NCBI GenBank assembly: GCA_015039465.1
Contig: MU130084.1
Span: 1-64,000, forward strand
DNA length: 64,000 nt
Direction of reading: 5' to 3'
From: Phlegmacium glaucopus
Lineage: Eukaryota; Basidiomycota; Agaricomycetes; Agaricales; Cortinariaceae
Position 1 is the stretch's first letter; each line of letters begins with the position of its first letter. Position numbers and translations under genes: made by a program. Shown here in pieces: positions 11,695 through 23,470 of this stretch. The notes below the pieces were generated by a model. That model saw only the letters and a list, made by a program, of their open reading frames with translations, was not told where the DNA came from and made no database searches.

Positions 11695-13203
11695 TCAATT
11701 TCCAGGACGAAGGGGTTGGAGCAAGGGGCCTTTAGTGATTGTGGTTGTAGCGTTGATTAAGTGACCATTGTGTTGGCCATCGCCCTTTGGAGAAACGCAA
11801 AGAGAAAAGTGTGGTTAATAATTGATATTGATTTATATGCCATAGAAGAACAAAACAACTCACGATCATCCAAGTTGGGAATCCGGGTTCGAATGGGGCC
11901 ACACTTTCCAAGTATTTGATCTGATCATTGTTCAAGGAGATTTCTAATGCCTCTAAATTGGCGATAAGATGCTCGACTTTTCTGCCTCCAATAATCGGGA
12001 AAACGTAGGGTGTCTTCTGCATGAGATATGCGATAGCGACTTTCAACGAAATATCAGCCATGTCGAAAAAGACTTCAGGTTGACGAAAATAATACCAGAG
12101 TTGATATGTTTAGCTCCGATTTCCGCAGCGACTTTCTCAAGTGCTTTACAAACTGTTTTTTCCTTCTCATTACGTTCCCATTCTGAGGTAACGAGAGTTC
12201 GACCCTTTTCGCCAGTTTGACGGCGTTTCTCTTCTTCCTCGTCTGTTCTTATTTTTCCACCAGCAAGGACATTCCAAGGAGCGAGAGCCATGCCTAGGGT
12301 TTTCCCTTCAGCGTTAGGTTGTGTTTTTTTACGTGGTGATAATTACCTTCTGAACGAGCCATAGGGATGATATCGCGCTCGAATGAACGCTCCATGACGT
12401 TCCAAGCACCCTGATAGATGACAAAGGGAGTCATAGCGTGATCACGGGCGTATTGATTGGCTTTTGATACAACCCAAGCGGGGGTATCGGAAACACCCTA
12501 TTTTTTTTGAAAAATAAATTTCTTTGAGGTCAATCTTAAAGAAGATATAGAGCTTACAAGGTACAAAACTTTGCCTTGGAGGACAAGAGTATGAAGTGAG
12601 TGCATCACCTCTTCAACGCTGGTGTCCCAGTCCCACCAATGAAGATAAAGAAGATCGATATAAGAAGTACGTAGTTTCTTGAGAGATTTCTCTACGGAGG
12701 TTTGCAAAGATTTCGCGCTATTCCCGAAATGAAGTACTTTTTGGGAGACGGAGTGATCAGTCCTCTTGAAGTTGCTAGTATACTGAGTGAAACATAATCA
12801 ATTTTTATAAATGATTGCCTTCGCGTTGAAGCGGAATGCCAACCTTAGTGGCTATGAACAACTGGTCTCTGATTCCGCGTGCCTCAGCCCATTCGCCAAT
12901 GAATTTTTCAGAGGTTTCGTCCTGACTATACATACATTGTTAAAGCCACATTTTCTAAGATCTCAAAGCTACTCACTAATTGTTCGCAGTATCAATGAAG
13001 TTTCCTCCGTTATCGAAATAGGCGTCGAGGAGCTTGAAGCTGGCTTCTCTATCCATACTTCCCATTCCTAAAGATTCCCATTTATCACCAATACTCATCG
13101 CTCCTAATTGGATAGGCGATACATGTACACCAGCATTGGGAGATAAAACACGGTAACGGCCAAGTCCTGTCTTTGGTTGGGGAGCAGCGGACCAGAGAGA
13201 CAT
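11695..13203 (-). CDS. aryl-alcohol-dehydrogenase-type aldo-keto reductase, copy 3
   Basis: Seven-exon gene with the same junctions as copy 2, open from ATG 13203 to the stop at 11695-11697; about 380 residues. The tetrad is present: Asp and Tyr in NFIDTANNY across intron 1, Lys at the end of exon 2 (FIATK), His in LYLHWWDW. Exon 3 starts [17 protein letters not shown], the charged loop type shared with copies 6-8. Exon 2 reads EKFIGEW where others have EMFIGEW. Exon 6 carries [10 protein letters not shown], a variant shared only with the 3' fragment at 35634-36192, which therefore looks like a duplicate of this gene's 3' half. A TATA box lies about 80 bp upstream. Confidence 0.92.
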
Positions 13204-15247
13204 TTCCTAGTACACTTGAATTCGGATTGATGAGATAGTCACAGTTAGCAGAAGATATAAAGTATCCGTGTATCTTGGCACCTTATATACATGAAACCGA
13301 GCCGGCGAGTGTCGGTCGTAACCTATTATTACCATTCCCATTAGTAACCTAATTAGCTTCCAGTCCGATTGACAAATAAAGCGGTCCAGGAGTATTAGCG
13401 CTCCTAACTTACCAATTAGCCATGAATACAATATTACGTGACATTCGTAATTTTTCTTGGATTCCGGGCGACACTGCGGAGTTGTCAAAAGGCGAGCCAC
13501 AGAATACCTGGCTAGTAGAGCATTTGTCAGTCATGTGACTTTTCTTGACTTGCCAATGTTGCCATGACTGCTTACCGAGGTGGCATGGACTGGTTTTATA
13601 AGTGCCCATTCTTGTGCGGCGCAGCATGGCGAGGATATCACAGACCACCAAAACCCCGATCTGGAAGTAGGCGCGATCATCCAACACTCACCCTATGTTT
13701 AATGTTTGCCATGTTGACTCGTGCTCTTGTCGCACAGCAACTAGCACGCTGGGCCTAGCCACTCATGCATGCATTGTTGGATCGGTTTGCTGATGTGGTG
13801 CATGATGCGACCAAGATGCGACTGGTTCCGCGTTGGTCCATATTTAGGGCTGGCTTATCGAACTCGGTCGTGTGCAGGATCTGACAGGCGCTGACCACTT
13901 GCTGACCACTGCCTGGGACCCTTTTATCAGAATATCTTTCGAGTTGACATCCTGATTTTTTTTCTACCCTTAGCTTCAGGTTCCAGAAGGTGCGTAGAAA
14001 TTGGGATCCAGTTGGTTGGCTCCAATTTTCTTATTGTTTTGACTTTGCTAAGGCTGAGGCTAAGCCAACTTCCGCTTTGTGAAACTTGAATGTTATCCTC
14101 AAATTATCGTTAGTCGACTAGTCCTTCGTGGAAACTACCATGAAACCATTTGTTGAAAATCGACAAACCGGCGACAATCGTCGACTCGGACGCCCAGGAC
14201 AATTGCTGTTCAAGTCTGCACTGCCGCACTACGATTCAAGAATATCTTTATCATTAGGAGTGGGCACCCACTCCCACCAGCCATAAAAGACCCCCGAGGA
14301 GTAATCAAGTATTGAGGGTAATGTTGGGCTGGTGATGTTATTGTAAATCCTCATGCTCGCTGACAGATGTCTATCTTTGAGTTGTCATCCTGCTTCTAGC
14401 CTCTAGATTATGTCGGAAATGCACGTTGATTGAAATTCCGGCTCACCGATCTGAAGTGAGTTATGTAACTCCACGTTGGCCCGCTGAATACAGCCAAAAG
14501 GTCAATTGATGTCGTCAAGGCCAATTCGACTGTTGTTCGCACGTCAAGCAAGTTAAGGAAAGCAGCCGATCTTACATAGGTGCTAATCTTACATAGGTGC
14601 TAATTTCGACAACTTAGAAGCCATAAATCCGTATATCTGGGTCGCGCAGAATTTGAACTTTGCAAATCTTTTCCTTTCGAGATTCATTAATTTCCAAGGT
14701 CGTTATATTTTTATCTCTGTAAATTATATGCCTTTAAAGTTGCCAATTGAGTTCATAGATTGGGTCGTCTTGGATATTCCTCCCCTGTAAAATATCAATG
14801 GACCCTCGTATCGTTTTGTTAACGGGTTTTAATCGCCTTCACCGGATTATTGTGTCAATGGCAAGCATGTCTAATCCATGAATCGATTCTGGGTACTTAA
14901 TGGCATGCACATAGCCATAACTCCGATACTTGCTATGTAGGTTCTGGCTTGAATACAGCTGAAGTTACCATGCCTACAAACTTAGTAGATCGAGGATAGG
15001 TCCTTAGCGAATAAATTGATAAGGGTCAGACCATCATGCATCAAGGATCATATCGAAAATCATTCAAAGGTCGATCCTTGTCTTAGGAGTCCGTAAAATT
15101 CAACGTAGTAAAACGAACTCACGAAACTACAGTCGAACCCCTCTTAACCTGGATGAGGTGACACTTAGGATTTAGTTTAAGCGCTATCCTGTTGACTGAA
15201 ATCTCCTGGGCGCCTCCTGACGCTGCACCAAAATAAACGGGGGCGAA
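13204..15247. other. 2-kb intergenic region, no gene recognised
   Basis: I find no convincing gene on either strand. The first 200 bp are the promoter side of AKR copy 3. A 17-bp direct tandem duplication (cttacataggtgctaat) sits at about 14571-14604. The rest is unique-looking sequence. Confidence 0.5.
13281..13290 (-). promoter_or_regulatory. TATA box of AKR copy 3
   Basis: GTATATAAGG on the minus strand, about 80 bp before the ATG, in the same context (next to 'tggcacc') as in the other copies. Confidence 0.55.
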
Positions 15248-16533
15248 CTAATACCCGTCCACCGAAAACTTGAATTGTACTTGCTTGCTCTCCACCAGCT
15301 TGGTGAATTGAGTCACAAGTAACCTCTTCAGCGCCCCCTGCAAATTATCATCATCCATCCGTGAATCGTGATACTTGACAACTTTGATAAAAAGGGAAAC
15401 CCCCTTCAACGCCGGCCAGTCCTCAGGAGATCTCATCAATACATTATCCAGCTCACCCCACTCGTCTCCTCGCTTACAATCACATCCTAAGTCTATCCAT
15501 ACCACCACTTTGATTGTTTCAACCGTGTTTTGGCTAGCCATTTTCTCGAGCTCGTGGCACAAACCAGAGAGGGGGTCGTCGCACCCTTGATCAGTATCAA
15601 TGCGATTTTCGATACGGATATCCCTTAAAGTGGGCAAGGAAGGCCTTAACATGGCGAATAGCCCCGCCAAACTGGAAGTAGACGAAGGATCGGAACTTGC
15701 AACATGTCGGACTACCACAGTACATCAAATGGGCGATGAAGACGACAGGAAGTAAGAGACATACCAGATAAATCAATCTCACGGATGTTTCTGCAAAGCC
15801 CAAAGAGCTCCTTCATCAAATCGAGTTGTGCAACTTCAGCCACAATCTTCTTTAATGAGGAGAAATCGATTATGGGTTTTCCATCGGGTCGTCGGGCGTG
15901 ACACATTCGCTGTACACAGTCGACGTTCCGCCTTTGTATCGTGAATTCTTCAAGCATCACCGGTGTGGTGGGTAATGCCTCCAGAAATCCCCCAACATCA
16001 TTCGAGCACTCTAAAAACGCAATATCCAACTTTTTTAGATTGACACACCCTGCCAAGTCTGCCAAAGGAAAGTTCTGGATTGCGAATAGACTGATACTGG
16101 TGAGTGTCGGAAGATGGACCAGAGGTAGGAGAACCTTCCGTGTGAGTGGTGACATCCAATCGAGCTTCCTACCTGGTACGGTGGCCAAATAGTATATGCT
16201 TAGCGTCTGTAACTTCACCAATTTCTTGAACGTAGACGAGGACCTCCTTATGAGAATATCCCTCATCTCGACATAGTACACCAGTTTTCGAATATACACA
16301 GCTAGACCTGGTGATTTCGAGAGAAGGTAGTTGAGCTCACTTGTGGTATTAGAAGCGGGATGTCGTGCATTTAGAGTCACAGAGGCGAAAATATGACTTC
16401 TGCACAGTGGGAGTACGGAATGACAGACAAGAGCGCATGCTTTGGTTGAAGAAAGCCTTCTATCATCCTCGGCGGCTACTTGGTCGATGATCTCTCCTAT
16501 TACTTCCAGAGGTAAGCTAGGGTTGTTCGCCAT
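15248..16533 (-). CDS. F-box / leucine-rich-repeat-like protein
   Basis: Two exons (16533-15765 and 15711-15248) joined over a 53-bp GT-AG intron give 411 codons. The N-terminus is the short agaric F-box: LPLEVIGEIIDQVAAEDDRR followed by TKACALVCHSVLPLCRSHIF. The rest consists of irregular leucine-rich repeats (LVKLQTLSIYYLA, LPTLTSISLFAI, CVNLKKLDIAFLE, LRDIRIENR). F-box proteins of this type recruit substrates to SCF ubiquitin ligases through Skp1; the target is unknown. I chose the ATG at 16533 because it directly precedes the F-box, although an upstream in-frame ATG at 16611 exists. This is a single copy within the AKR array and looks intact. Confidence 0.85.
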
Positions 16534-17327
16534 TGTGAGGGTTGGAAGAGGTTGGAAGGCGAAATGACTGTGACACCCATCACAGAAAGTTTGTAGACGC
16601 AAGTCACGCAACTTACATAATATTGACCCATACTTAGGACTTATAAAGTGTTGAACAAGTTCAGATTTTGATCTTGGACCCAGGACTACATAATTCTGTT
16701 CGTCCCATCACATGACTTCACGCGTTACGTCGCGCCACCCTATTTTCTATAGGTTATAGGGGGTTATGGCTTACTAGAGGTATGGGGTTCCGACTGTATA
16801 TACATGTTCAGGACATCTGCAAACGTCCTTGTGCCGGGGGTTCCTTGCCGGTGGACCAGCACTGCCACCCAACTGCCACCAGCCCTCGTTTCCATCCTGG
16901 CAGTATCATCCCATGCTTAGAATTTCCATGATTCGGTCCTTTTCATCCCTTTGTCAATGGCGCAAGGCTTTCTTTGGAAGAACCAGTTGCCTTTCCTTGG
17001 ACCTCACCTTTCCTTGCAATTGTTGATCGATGCTCCCTCATCTGCTTACATACCTTTTGTCTGATATAAATTTGTCTATGTCTAGTTTGGGAAATGCTAT
17101 TGATTTTTTAGAGTCCGTTTCTTGAACATTCAATATTGTGACAGCTCTACGCCACACTTGCTTCCTGATGGTGGGAGGGGGGGGGCGCACGTACACTCCC
17201 GATGTACCTCACCAGCACATGTGGACTTCTAACCCTTTTTTATGCAGGTTGCATCGAGGTGAGGTCGACGATATACAGACAGCAAAGTACAATATTTTGT
17301 GATGTCTATGATCTTTGCTAACTGAGT
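16534..17327. repeat. duplicated 5' flank, shared with 2.5-3.1 kb
   Basis: From about 16830 onward the sequence repeats 2560-3090, including a poly-G tract near 17175-17188. It begins the duplicated membrane-protein/AKR unit. No gene is recognised. Confidence 0.6.
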
Positions 17328-17690
17328 ATGATATGTTCCAGTGTCCCGGTGTCTGAAGACCTTCACATGAAGGGCAAAAGCATTACGTTGCCCGACCTAT
17401 TAGCCAGTCCGAACGGGATCATAACCTATGGACAATATGTGCAGCTCGTCGTGCAGTCATCAAACACCCTGACAACTGCTCGACATGTGAAGAATTCACA
17501 CGTCATTCCAGTGTGTGAGGTGTGGCCGAAGCTGGAGCGTTGTATCAACGCTGCCTGCTCAACGAGATAGTTGAGCTATGACAATGTCTCCGCAGCGAGG
17601 AAGTGCGGTATGCGGAGCAGCGAGATGGATAAAATCTGCCCTGACTTTTTTGCAAGTCCCTCGAAACTGTCCGAATCGGATCTTTCCGGT
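17328..17690 (+). pseudogene. degenerate coding remnant upstream of membrane gene D
   Basis: Third copy of the unidentified remnant also seen at 3093-3495 and 5160-5560, with VWPKLERCINA preserved. Each copy has its own indels. Confidence 0.4.
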
Positions 17691-17809
17691 GAATCAGAAC
17701 GGCTTCAGTTATGGGAAGCAGAGGAATACAAGTACCCACACCGCTCAAGCTCACACCGCCATTGCCGCTGTACCCTCCCCACCACCACCACTGTCATCTC
17801 TATCACTGC

Positions 17810-18838
17810 ATGATTATCTTCGCTTTTTTAGTCCTTCTTGCGAGACATGCGTTCGCACAAGACTTCATCCTAGTCGACGACCAAGACCCTCGTATTCAAT
17901 ACGGTGGTGGCACTGGTAGATGGGTCTCTAAAGCAAAATCTGACTCGTTCAATGGAACTGCCATATTAACAAGGTCAGGGGGTGCCACCGCCAGCCTCCT
18001 CTTTAATGGTACAATGATGTCTATCGCCTACTGTGAGTTACGCAGATGAATTTATCGATGGTTTTTGTACTAGGAACAGCCATCTCTGTCTATGGAAGAG
18101 TAGATCCCCCAGATGACAACTCTACAGTATCCACTTATGCAATCAACGGTGGTGCCCCTGCAGTGTTCCGCGCACCACATGTTCCAACCATCCTGACGAA
18201 AGTATTGTTATACTCATCCCCCGTCTTGTCGCCCGGAGAGCAAAACTTAACGGTCACAAATCTGAACGATGACGCCTGGTTCTGGTTCGATTACTTCAAT
18301 ATCACTGTACATCAAACCTCAATTGCGAATCCGAATCCTTCAAGCGTTCAGCCCTCAATTGCGACTTCTACAGGGGTTCAGGTGTCCTCGAAGAAAGGCA
18401 TCACAGTAGGTGTCGCTATAGGAATTACGTTGGGAGTAATATGTTTCCTTGTAATTGCGATATTGTGCTATATTTGGCTGCGAAAACATCGTTCTCGTAT
18501 CAGAAATGTTTCACCCCTCGAAGACAATTACCAGGATATGGCCACACATCGAACAGGTATGTATCCTTGACTTTTCACACCTTACAAGACATACCTGACC
18601 TGACGGCTTAGGCTCCGTTACTAGTAATCGCAATGATGACATGGTTCACCCGTTCCTGGTGCCCGCAGCAAGTACTGAAGGTCCCCACCCGAAAACTTTG
18701 ATGTCAAGTTTGCCACCGTCTTCAGCATCTGAGCGACCTAGAAACTCGGTTACGTCCCAGGTTAACACCAGCTATCACAACGGTAGTAATGAAATTGATG
18801 CATCGACATTACCCCCTCCCTACCACGCGACATTCTGA
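17810..18838 (+). CDS. secreted-domain single-pass membrane protein D
   Basis: Three exons (17810-18008, 18074-18556, 18612-18838) give 303 codons without a break. Same order as genes A and B: signal peptide (MIIFAFLVLLARHAFAQ), glycosylated beta-rich ectodomain with GTAISVYG formed at the first splice site, SSVQPS stalk, a transmembrane helix (GITLGVICFLVIAILCYIW) followed by RKHRSR, and a tail ending LPPPYHATF. The first intron is clear here (GTACAATG to TACTAG). It converges on AKR copy 4, with about 545 bp between the stops. Closest to gene A in sequence, with conserved flanks. Confidence 0.82.
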
Positions 18839-19382
18839 TGTATATACAAGTTGTTGGAACTGCTGCGTTCAATCCGGCATTTGCTGTGGAATGATGGGGA
18901 ATTGCAGTAGTGACGTCAGAATCTCTAAGAAGCTTATGGAACTTTTACCTAATATGTATAATATCCAAGGAACCTTGTACTATACAGTATCCCGCTATAT
19001 ATAAAGTATAGGCCCGGGGTATAGGGATGATGTTAATGAAAGCAATACATCATTGGTATCACTCTCTGAGAGGTTAGATCAAGCAGCTGGAAGCTATAGC
19101 TATTTACGGGTTGGATATATGACAGATCACAGTCCTGGGGTAATTCCATAATGTAACGCCTATGTATCAAACCGCCGTATGGGAGACGCCCTGTGTGATG
19201 TGTATTTAGGAGAGCTGAAGTATTCACTCCTTTCTGAGCATACTCGTAAGTCTCCACTCTCAACATGTTATTGAATCCACCCAATGCACTCCTCTTCATT
19301 CTGAAGCAAATCATATACTATATACCATACTCGATTGTGTACATAAAAAGGGGTATTTCTTACCCAATTTCTTTATTCATAT
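18839..19382. other. shared 3' spacer between membrane gene D and AKR copy 4
   Basis: Homologous to 6690-7570; no gene. If AKR copy 4 reads through its ancestral stop, part of the right end of this former spacer has become coding (see that gene). Confidence 0.5.
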
Positions 19383-20956
19383 TCATATACTACTAGTAAT
19401 ATTGCTGCTACATTCGTTTCCGCTCGGCCTTGTTGCCTTGAACAATCCTTCCGATATCCAATTTCCAGGACGAAGAGGTTGGATCAAGGGGCCTTTAGTG
19501 ATTGTGGCTGTCATGCCGAGTAAATGAGAATTCTGCTGGCCATCACCCTGTGGAGAAACACAAACAGAAAAGTGTGGTTAAATAATTTATGTACCATGGA
19601 AAGACAAAACAACCCACGATCATCGAAGCTGGGAATCCGGGGTCGAATGAGACCACGCTCTCCAAGTATTTGATCTGATCATCGCTCAAGGAGATTTCCA
19701 ATGCCTCTAAATTGGCGAGAAGATGCTCGACTTTTCTGCCTCCGATAATAGGGAAAACGTAGGGTATCTTCTGCATGAGATATGCGATGGCGACTTGTAA
19801 TGAAACATCAGTCATGTCGAAAAAAGACTTCAGTTTGAACGAAAATAATACCAGAGTTGATATGTTTAGCTCCAATTTCCGCAGCGACTTTCTCAAGTGC
19901 TTTACAAACCGTTCTTTCCTTCTCATTACGCTCCCATTCTGTGGTGAAGTTAGTTCGGCCTTTCTCCCCAGTTTGACGGCGTGTCTCTTCTTCCTCGTCT
20001 GTTCTTATTTTTCCGCCGGCGAGGACTCTGAAGGGGGCGAGAGCCATGCCTAAAATTTTCTACATCAGTTTCTCCTCTTTTTTATCAGAGGTGACGGTTA
20101 CCTTCTGAACGAGCCATAGGAATAATTTCACGCTCGAATGAACGCTCCATCACATTCCAAGCACCCTGGTAAATGACAAAGGGAGTCATAGCGTGATCAC
20201 GGGCATATTGATTGGCCTTCGATACAACCCAAGCAGGCGTATCGGAAATTCCCTATTTTTTTCAAAAACAAATCTGCGTGAAGTCGATGTAAACAAAAAA
20301 TGTCAGCTTACAAGGTACAAGACTTTTCCTTGGAGGACCAGAGTGTGAAGTGAGCGCATCACCTCTTCGATGCTGGTGTCCCAGTCCCACCAATGGAGAT
20401 AAATAAGATCGATGTAAGTGGTGCGTAGCTTCTTGAGTGATGCCTCTACGGAAACTTGCAAAGATTTTGCGCTATTCCCAGCATTGAGTATCTTTTGAGG
20501 GACGCTAGCATCACCGAAACGACCGCCGAAGTTGAAACTGTACTGAGAAAAACATAAGCAACGTTTATGAATGGCGACCCTTCGCGTTAGGAGAATACTA
20601 ACCTTAGTAGCTATGAACAGCTGGTCTCTGATTCCACGTGCCTCCGCCCATTCGCCAATGAACATTTCGGAAGATCCATCCTGACTGTACATCGTTAGTC
20701 ATTATATTACATTGATCCCTGAAGTTACTCACTAATTGTTCGCAGTATCAATGAAGTTTCCTCCGTTATCGAAATAAGCATCGAGGAGTTGGAAGCTAGA
20801 TTCTTTATCCATACTTCCCATTAAAGATCCCCACTTATCACCAATACTCATGCCTCCTAATTGGATAGGCGATACATGTACACCAGCATTGGGAGATAAA
20901 ACACGATAGCGACCAAGTCCTGTCTTTGGTTGGGGAGGAGTGGGCCAATGAGACAT
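19383..20956 (-). CDS. aryl-alcohol-dehydrogenase-type aldo-keto reductase, copy 4
   Basis: Seven exons with the family's junctions, starting at ATG 20956. The tetrad residues are intact ([22 protein letters not shown] with IYLHWWDW). Exon 3 has the Gly-rich loop ([19 protein letters not shown]), grouping it with copies 2 and 5. In exon 5 the usual LAPWNVL is LAPFRVL. The ancestral stop after QPLRPGN is lost through a 3-base deletion, and the frame continues about 22 residues to a stop at 19383-19385. Function as for copy 2. It faces membrane gene D and keeps the TATA box 59 bp upstream. Confidence 0.9.
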
Positions 20957-22312
20957 GTTTACGTAGTTAAAAACGATGAAGATACTGAGAAATATCTGTG
21001 TGCTGTGGCATCTTATATACACGGAACCCACTCAGCGAGCTTGAGTAGTAGTATAGACGTTAACATCCCGAATCGTGTTACAGTATTCCAGTAGCCGGCG
21101 AGTAGTAGTACGTGTGTACCATGCCGAAGTTATTGTGTTAGTAATCCTCAATACAGTCCAGTCAGCCAGCGAGCGTCGGACAGTCCGAGTCAGTAGTCAC
21201 TGGCAGTCCATCCGAAGTTGTGGCAGAATTTTGTAATGTTACTATGGCAAACGGTTCCGACTCTGGCAGTAAAGTCCAGTAAAGTCCATCGTCTCGACCA
21301 TTTTGGAATTGGGTTATGAAGAGGTATAAGGATGTGAGTGGTGCTAATAAACGCTCCTTGTTCTGCTGTCGCTTATTTTCCCACGCTGTAAGCAGTGGAG
21401 AAACTGCGACTAGAAACTCCCTGCGACCAGTTTCAACTTTCGACACATTGGAGAGGCGTACCGAGTCATGCCAAGTCCCATCACAATGGCAGTGGGATTA
21501 CCAGGACACTTAGTAATGATAATTGATAACACGAGCACTTACCTGGGGTCGAGGTATTATCAGATGTGCAAGAATAGACGCTGAAATTTTTCACACCCCA
21601 GTCCCATAAATAACACACTTGATGAGGCGGTGTCTCGCCTCCGGAGGGCGCGTACTTCCACCGTTGGCGGTTGGGTAACTTGGGCTCAGGTCAAGGTTCT
21701 TAACATGACGGGGTCCTCATTCTGTGACCTTGACTGATAATTAAGTAAGGATAATCTTCAAGTTTTACGGGTGTTTTACGGTGCCAAGGAGGTGATCGAC
21801 GTGGTATATACGAATGATGGTACACAAATATTGTGTTGGGCCAGACGTGAGGACGGTATTAAACCTTTGCGTGTAGTCACGGTATGGGTGCGATATAATC
21901 TACATCGACGAAACCCCTATACTAATAATACTATTCAATGGCTACCCTCTGCATATAGAATTTTACTGGATGAATAAGTAGGCTGTGAAATGTGGACGTC
22001 GGAGGAGAAACACATACTCTATAGAAACACATGAATTTCTTGGAAACACATGTCATTCCGCAGAGTCAGTGGAACTAGCGTTCGTACCTGGTCAATTTTG
22101 TAGAAACAAATCTTCTCGAGGCTCTATTACAGTCCGATGCTATCGCTTGCCGATGTCTATAATCATTGCATGCCAATGTCATAAAGCTATGTATGCAACT
22201 AAAAAGCAATGAAAAAGTATTGTGCTTCAGACATTGAGGCTTGCAAGATAGCCATAGCTCTATCATTAGACCGGCACCACTCACAACAACAACGTTTGAC
22301 TCTTCTTATTCA
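20957..22312. repeat. AKR upstream spacer, duplicated, then unique sequence
   Basis: The first 700 bp repeat the flank upstream of AKR copy 2. From about 21700 the sequence is different and unrecognised until the oxysterol-binding pseudogene begins; further decayed exons of that gene may hide here. Confidence 0.5.
21011..21020 (-). promoter_or_regulatory. TATA box of AKR copy 4
   Basis: GTATATAAGA on the minus strand, 59 bp before the ATG, same setting as copy 2. Confidence 0.6.
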
Positions 22313-22935
22313 TGGAAGGTGACGACCAGTGTTTCAGGTTTCATATTGGGGTTCGTCGACTATTGATCATTATGTCGAAATGACGGTACGCTAGTTTCAG
22401 TTATGTTTAGTTTTAACCTAACTTTTTTGTGTGTCATCCAGGTGACGAACCATCGAACTGCGATCAATGTATATTGACGTTCAAGCCTCGGGGTTGGCGA
22501 GGAAGAGATGTCTATGACATTTCAGGTCAGGTCGTTTATCGGAGAGGCAGAGTCGCATATGAGATTGCGGGTCGTTAGAACTCACAACTGGTAGCTAAAG
22601 TAGCTGGCGTTGGAGATGAACGACTTCAATCCGGATATCTCGGTATCGAGGACAACAACCCCTTCTCCTGAATACATCCTCCTCTGGCGAAACTCTGAGA
22701 AACCTTCTGGATCACCGTTCAATCAAATTCTTTTCGCTATCACCTTGGACGATTGTCCCTTCGATACTCTGAAGCCATACCTCTGTCCTACCGATTGTCG
22801 TCATCCGCCCTGATCAGCGAGCGTTTGAGTTGGCTAATGGACTTAAAGCAAGCACAAGAAGAGAAGCAAAGAGCGATTAGGAAAGCCAGAGAGGAAGGAA
22901 GGATGAAGCCATATCGTCCGAGATGGTTTAGCTGA
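22313..22935 (+). pseudogene. oxysterol-binding protein (Osh/ORP) C-terminal pseudogene
   Basis: C-terminal part of an ORP lipid-transfer protein, read in pieces: WKVTTSVSGFILG, then a frameshift to DHYVEMT, an intron (about 22382-22441), VTNHRTA, then TFKPRGWRGRDVYDISG, VAYEIAGR, NSQLVAKVAGVGDE, a frameshift to DFNPDISVS, YILLWRNSEKPSGSPFN, LKPYLCPTDCR, and the typical coiled end EEKQRAIRKAREEG finishing at RPRWF. A TAG replaces the expected Trp after EIAGR (near 22578), and at least three frame changes occur. Intact members move sterols and phosphoinositides between membranes; this copy cannot. The N-terminal domains and the EQVSHHPP-type signature region were not found in the window. Confidence 0.8.
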
Positions 22936-23470
22936 GACAGATGGGAGCCTGTAAGAGTAGGATCTTCGACCATCTAAAAAATCTCTTGAATCCTTCATTG
23001 CTCAATTCTCTATCAAAGTGACCAAAACACTGACAACCGTTGGAGTATTGGGTTAAGAGGGATAAGGTGTGGAACAATGGGGAAATCAGAAATGGAAGGA
23101 TGCACCGTTTACATAATCGTGACCTATTTTGTGACCCTGCCACATTTGAGAAATCACGATGATGCCCTGTTGCGCTCTTGGCTACATGTGTATCAAACTG
23201 TCGTATGGGAGACACCTATGTGATATGTATTTACGAGAGCTAAAGTCACTCGCTTCTGAGCATACTCAAGTCAATCCAGTCATCTTCACTGAGTGACTCT
23301 CAACATGTTATTGACCCCACCCAACGTCCTTTGATTCTGAAGTAAACCATATACCACTCGATTGTGTATCAAAATTTCGTTGATAGTTACATTTATATTC
23401 ATGTCACGATATTGCTGCTACATTATTTTCTGCTCGGCGTTGTTGTCTTGAACAACTCTTCTCATATCCA
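22936..23470. other. spacer between ORP pseudogene and AKR copy 5
   Basis: No gene. The right part (from about 23180) is the shared 3' flank of AKR genes, similar to 7290-7575 and 19150-19440. Confidence 0.5.
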
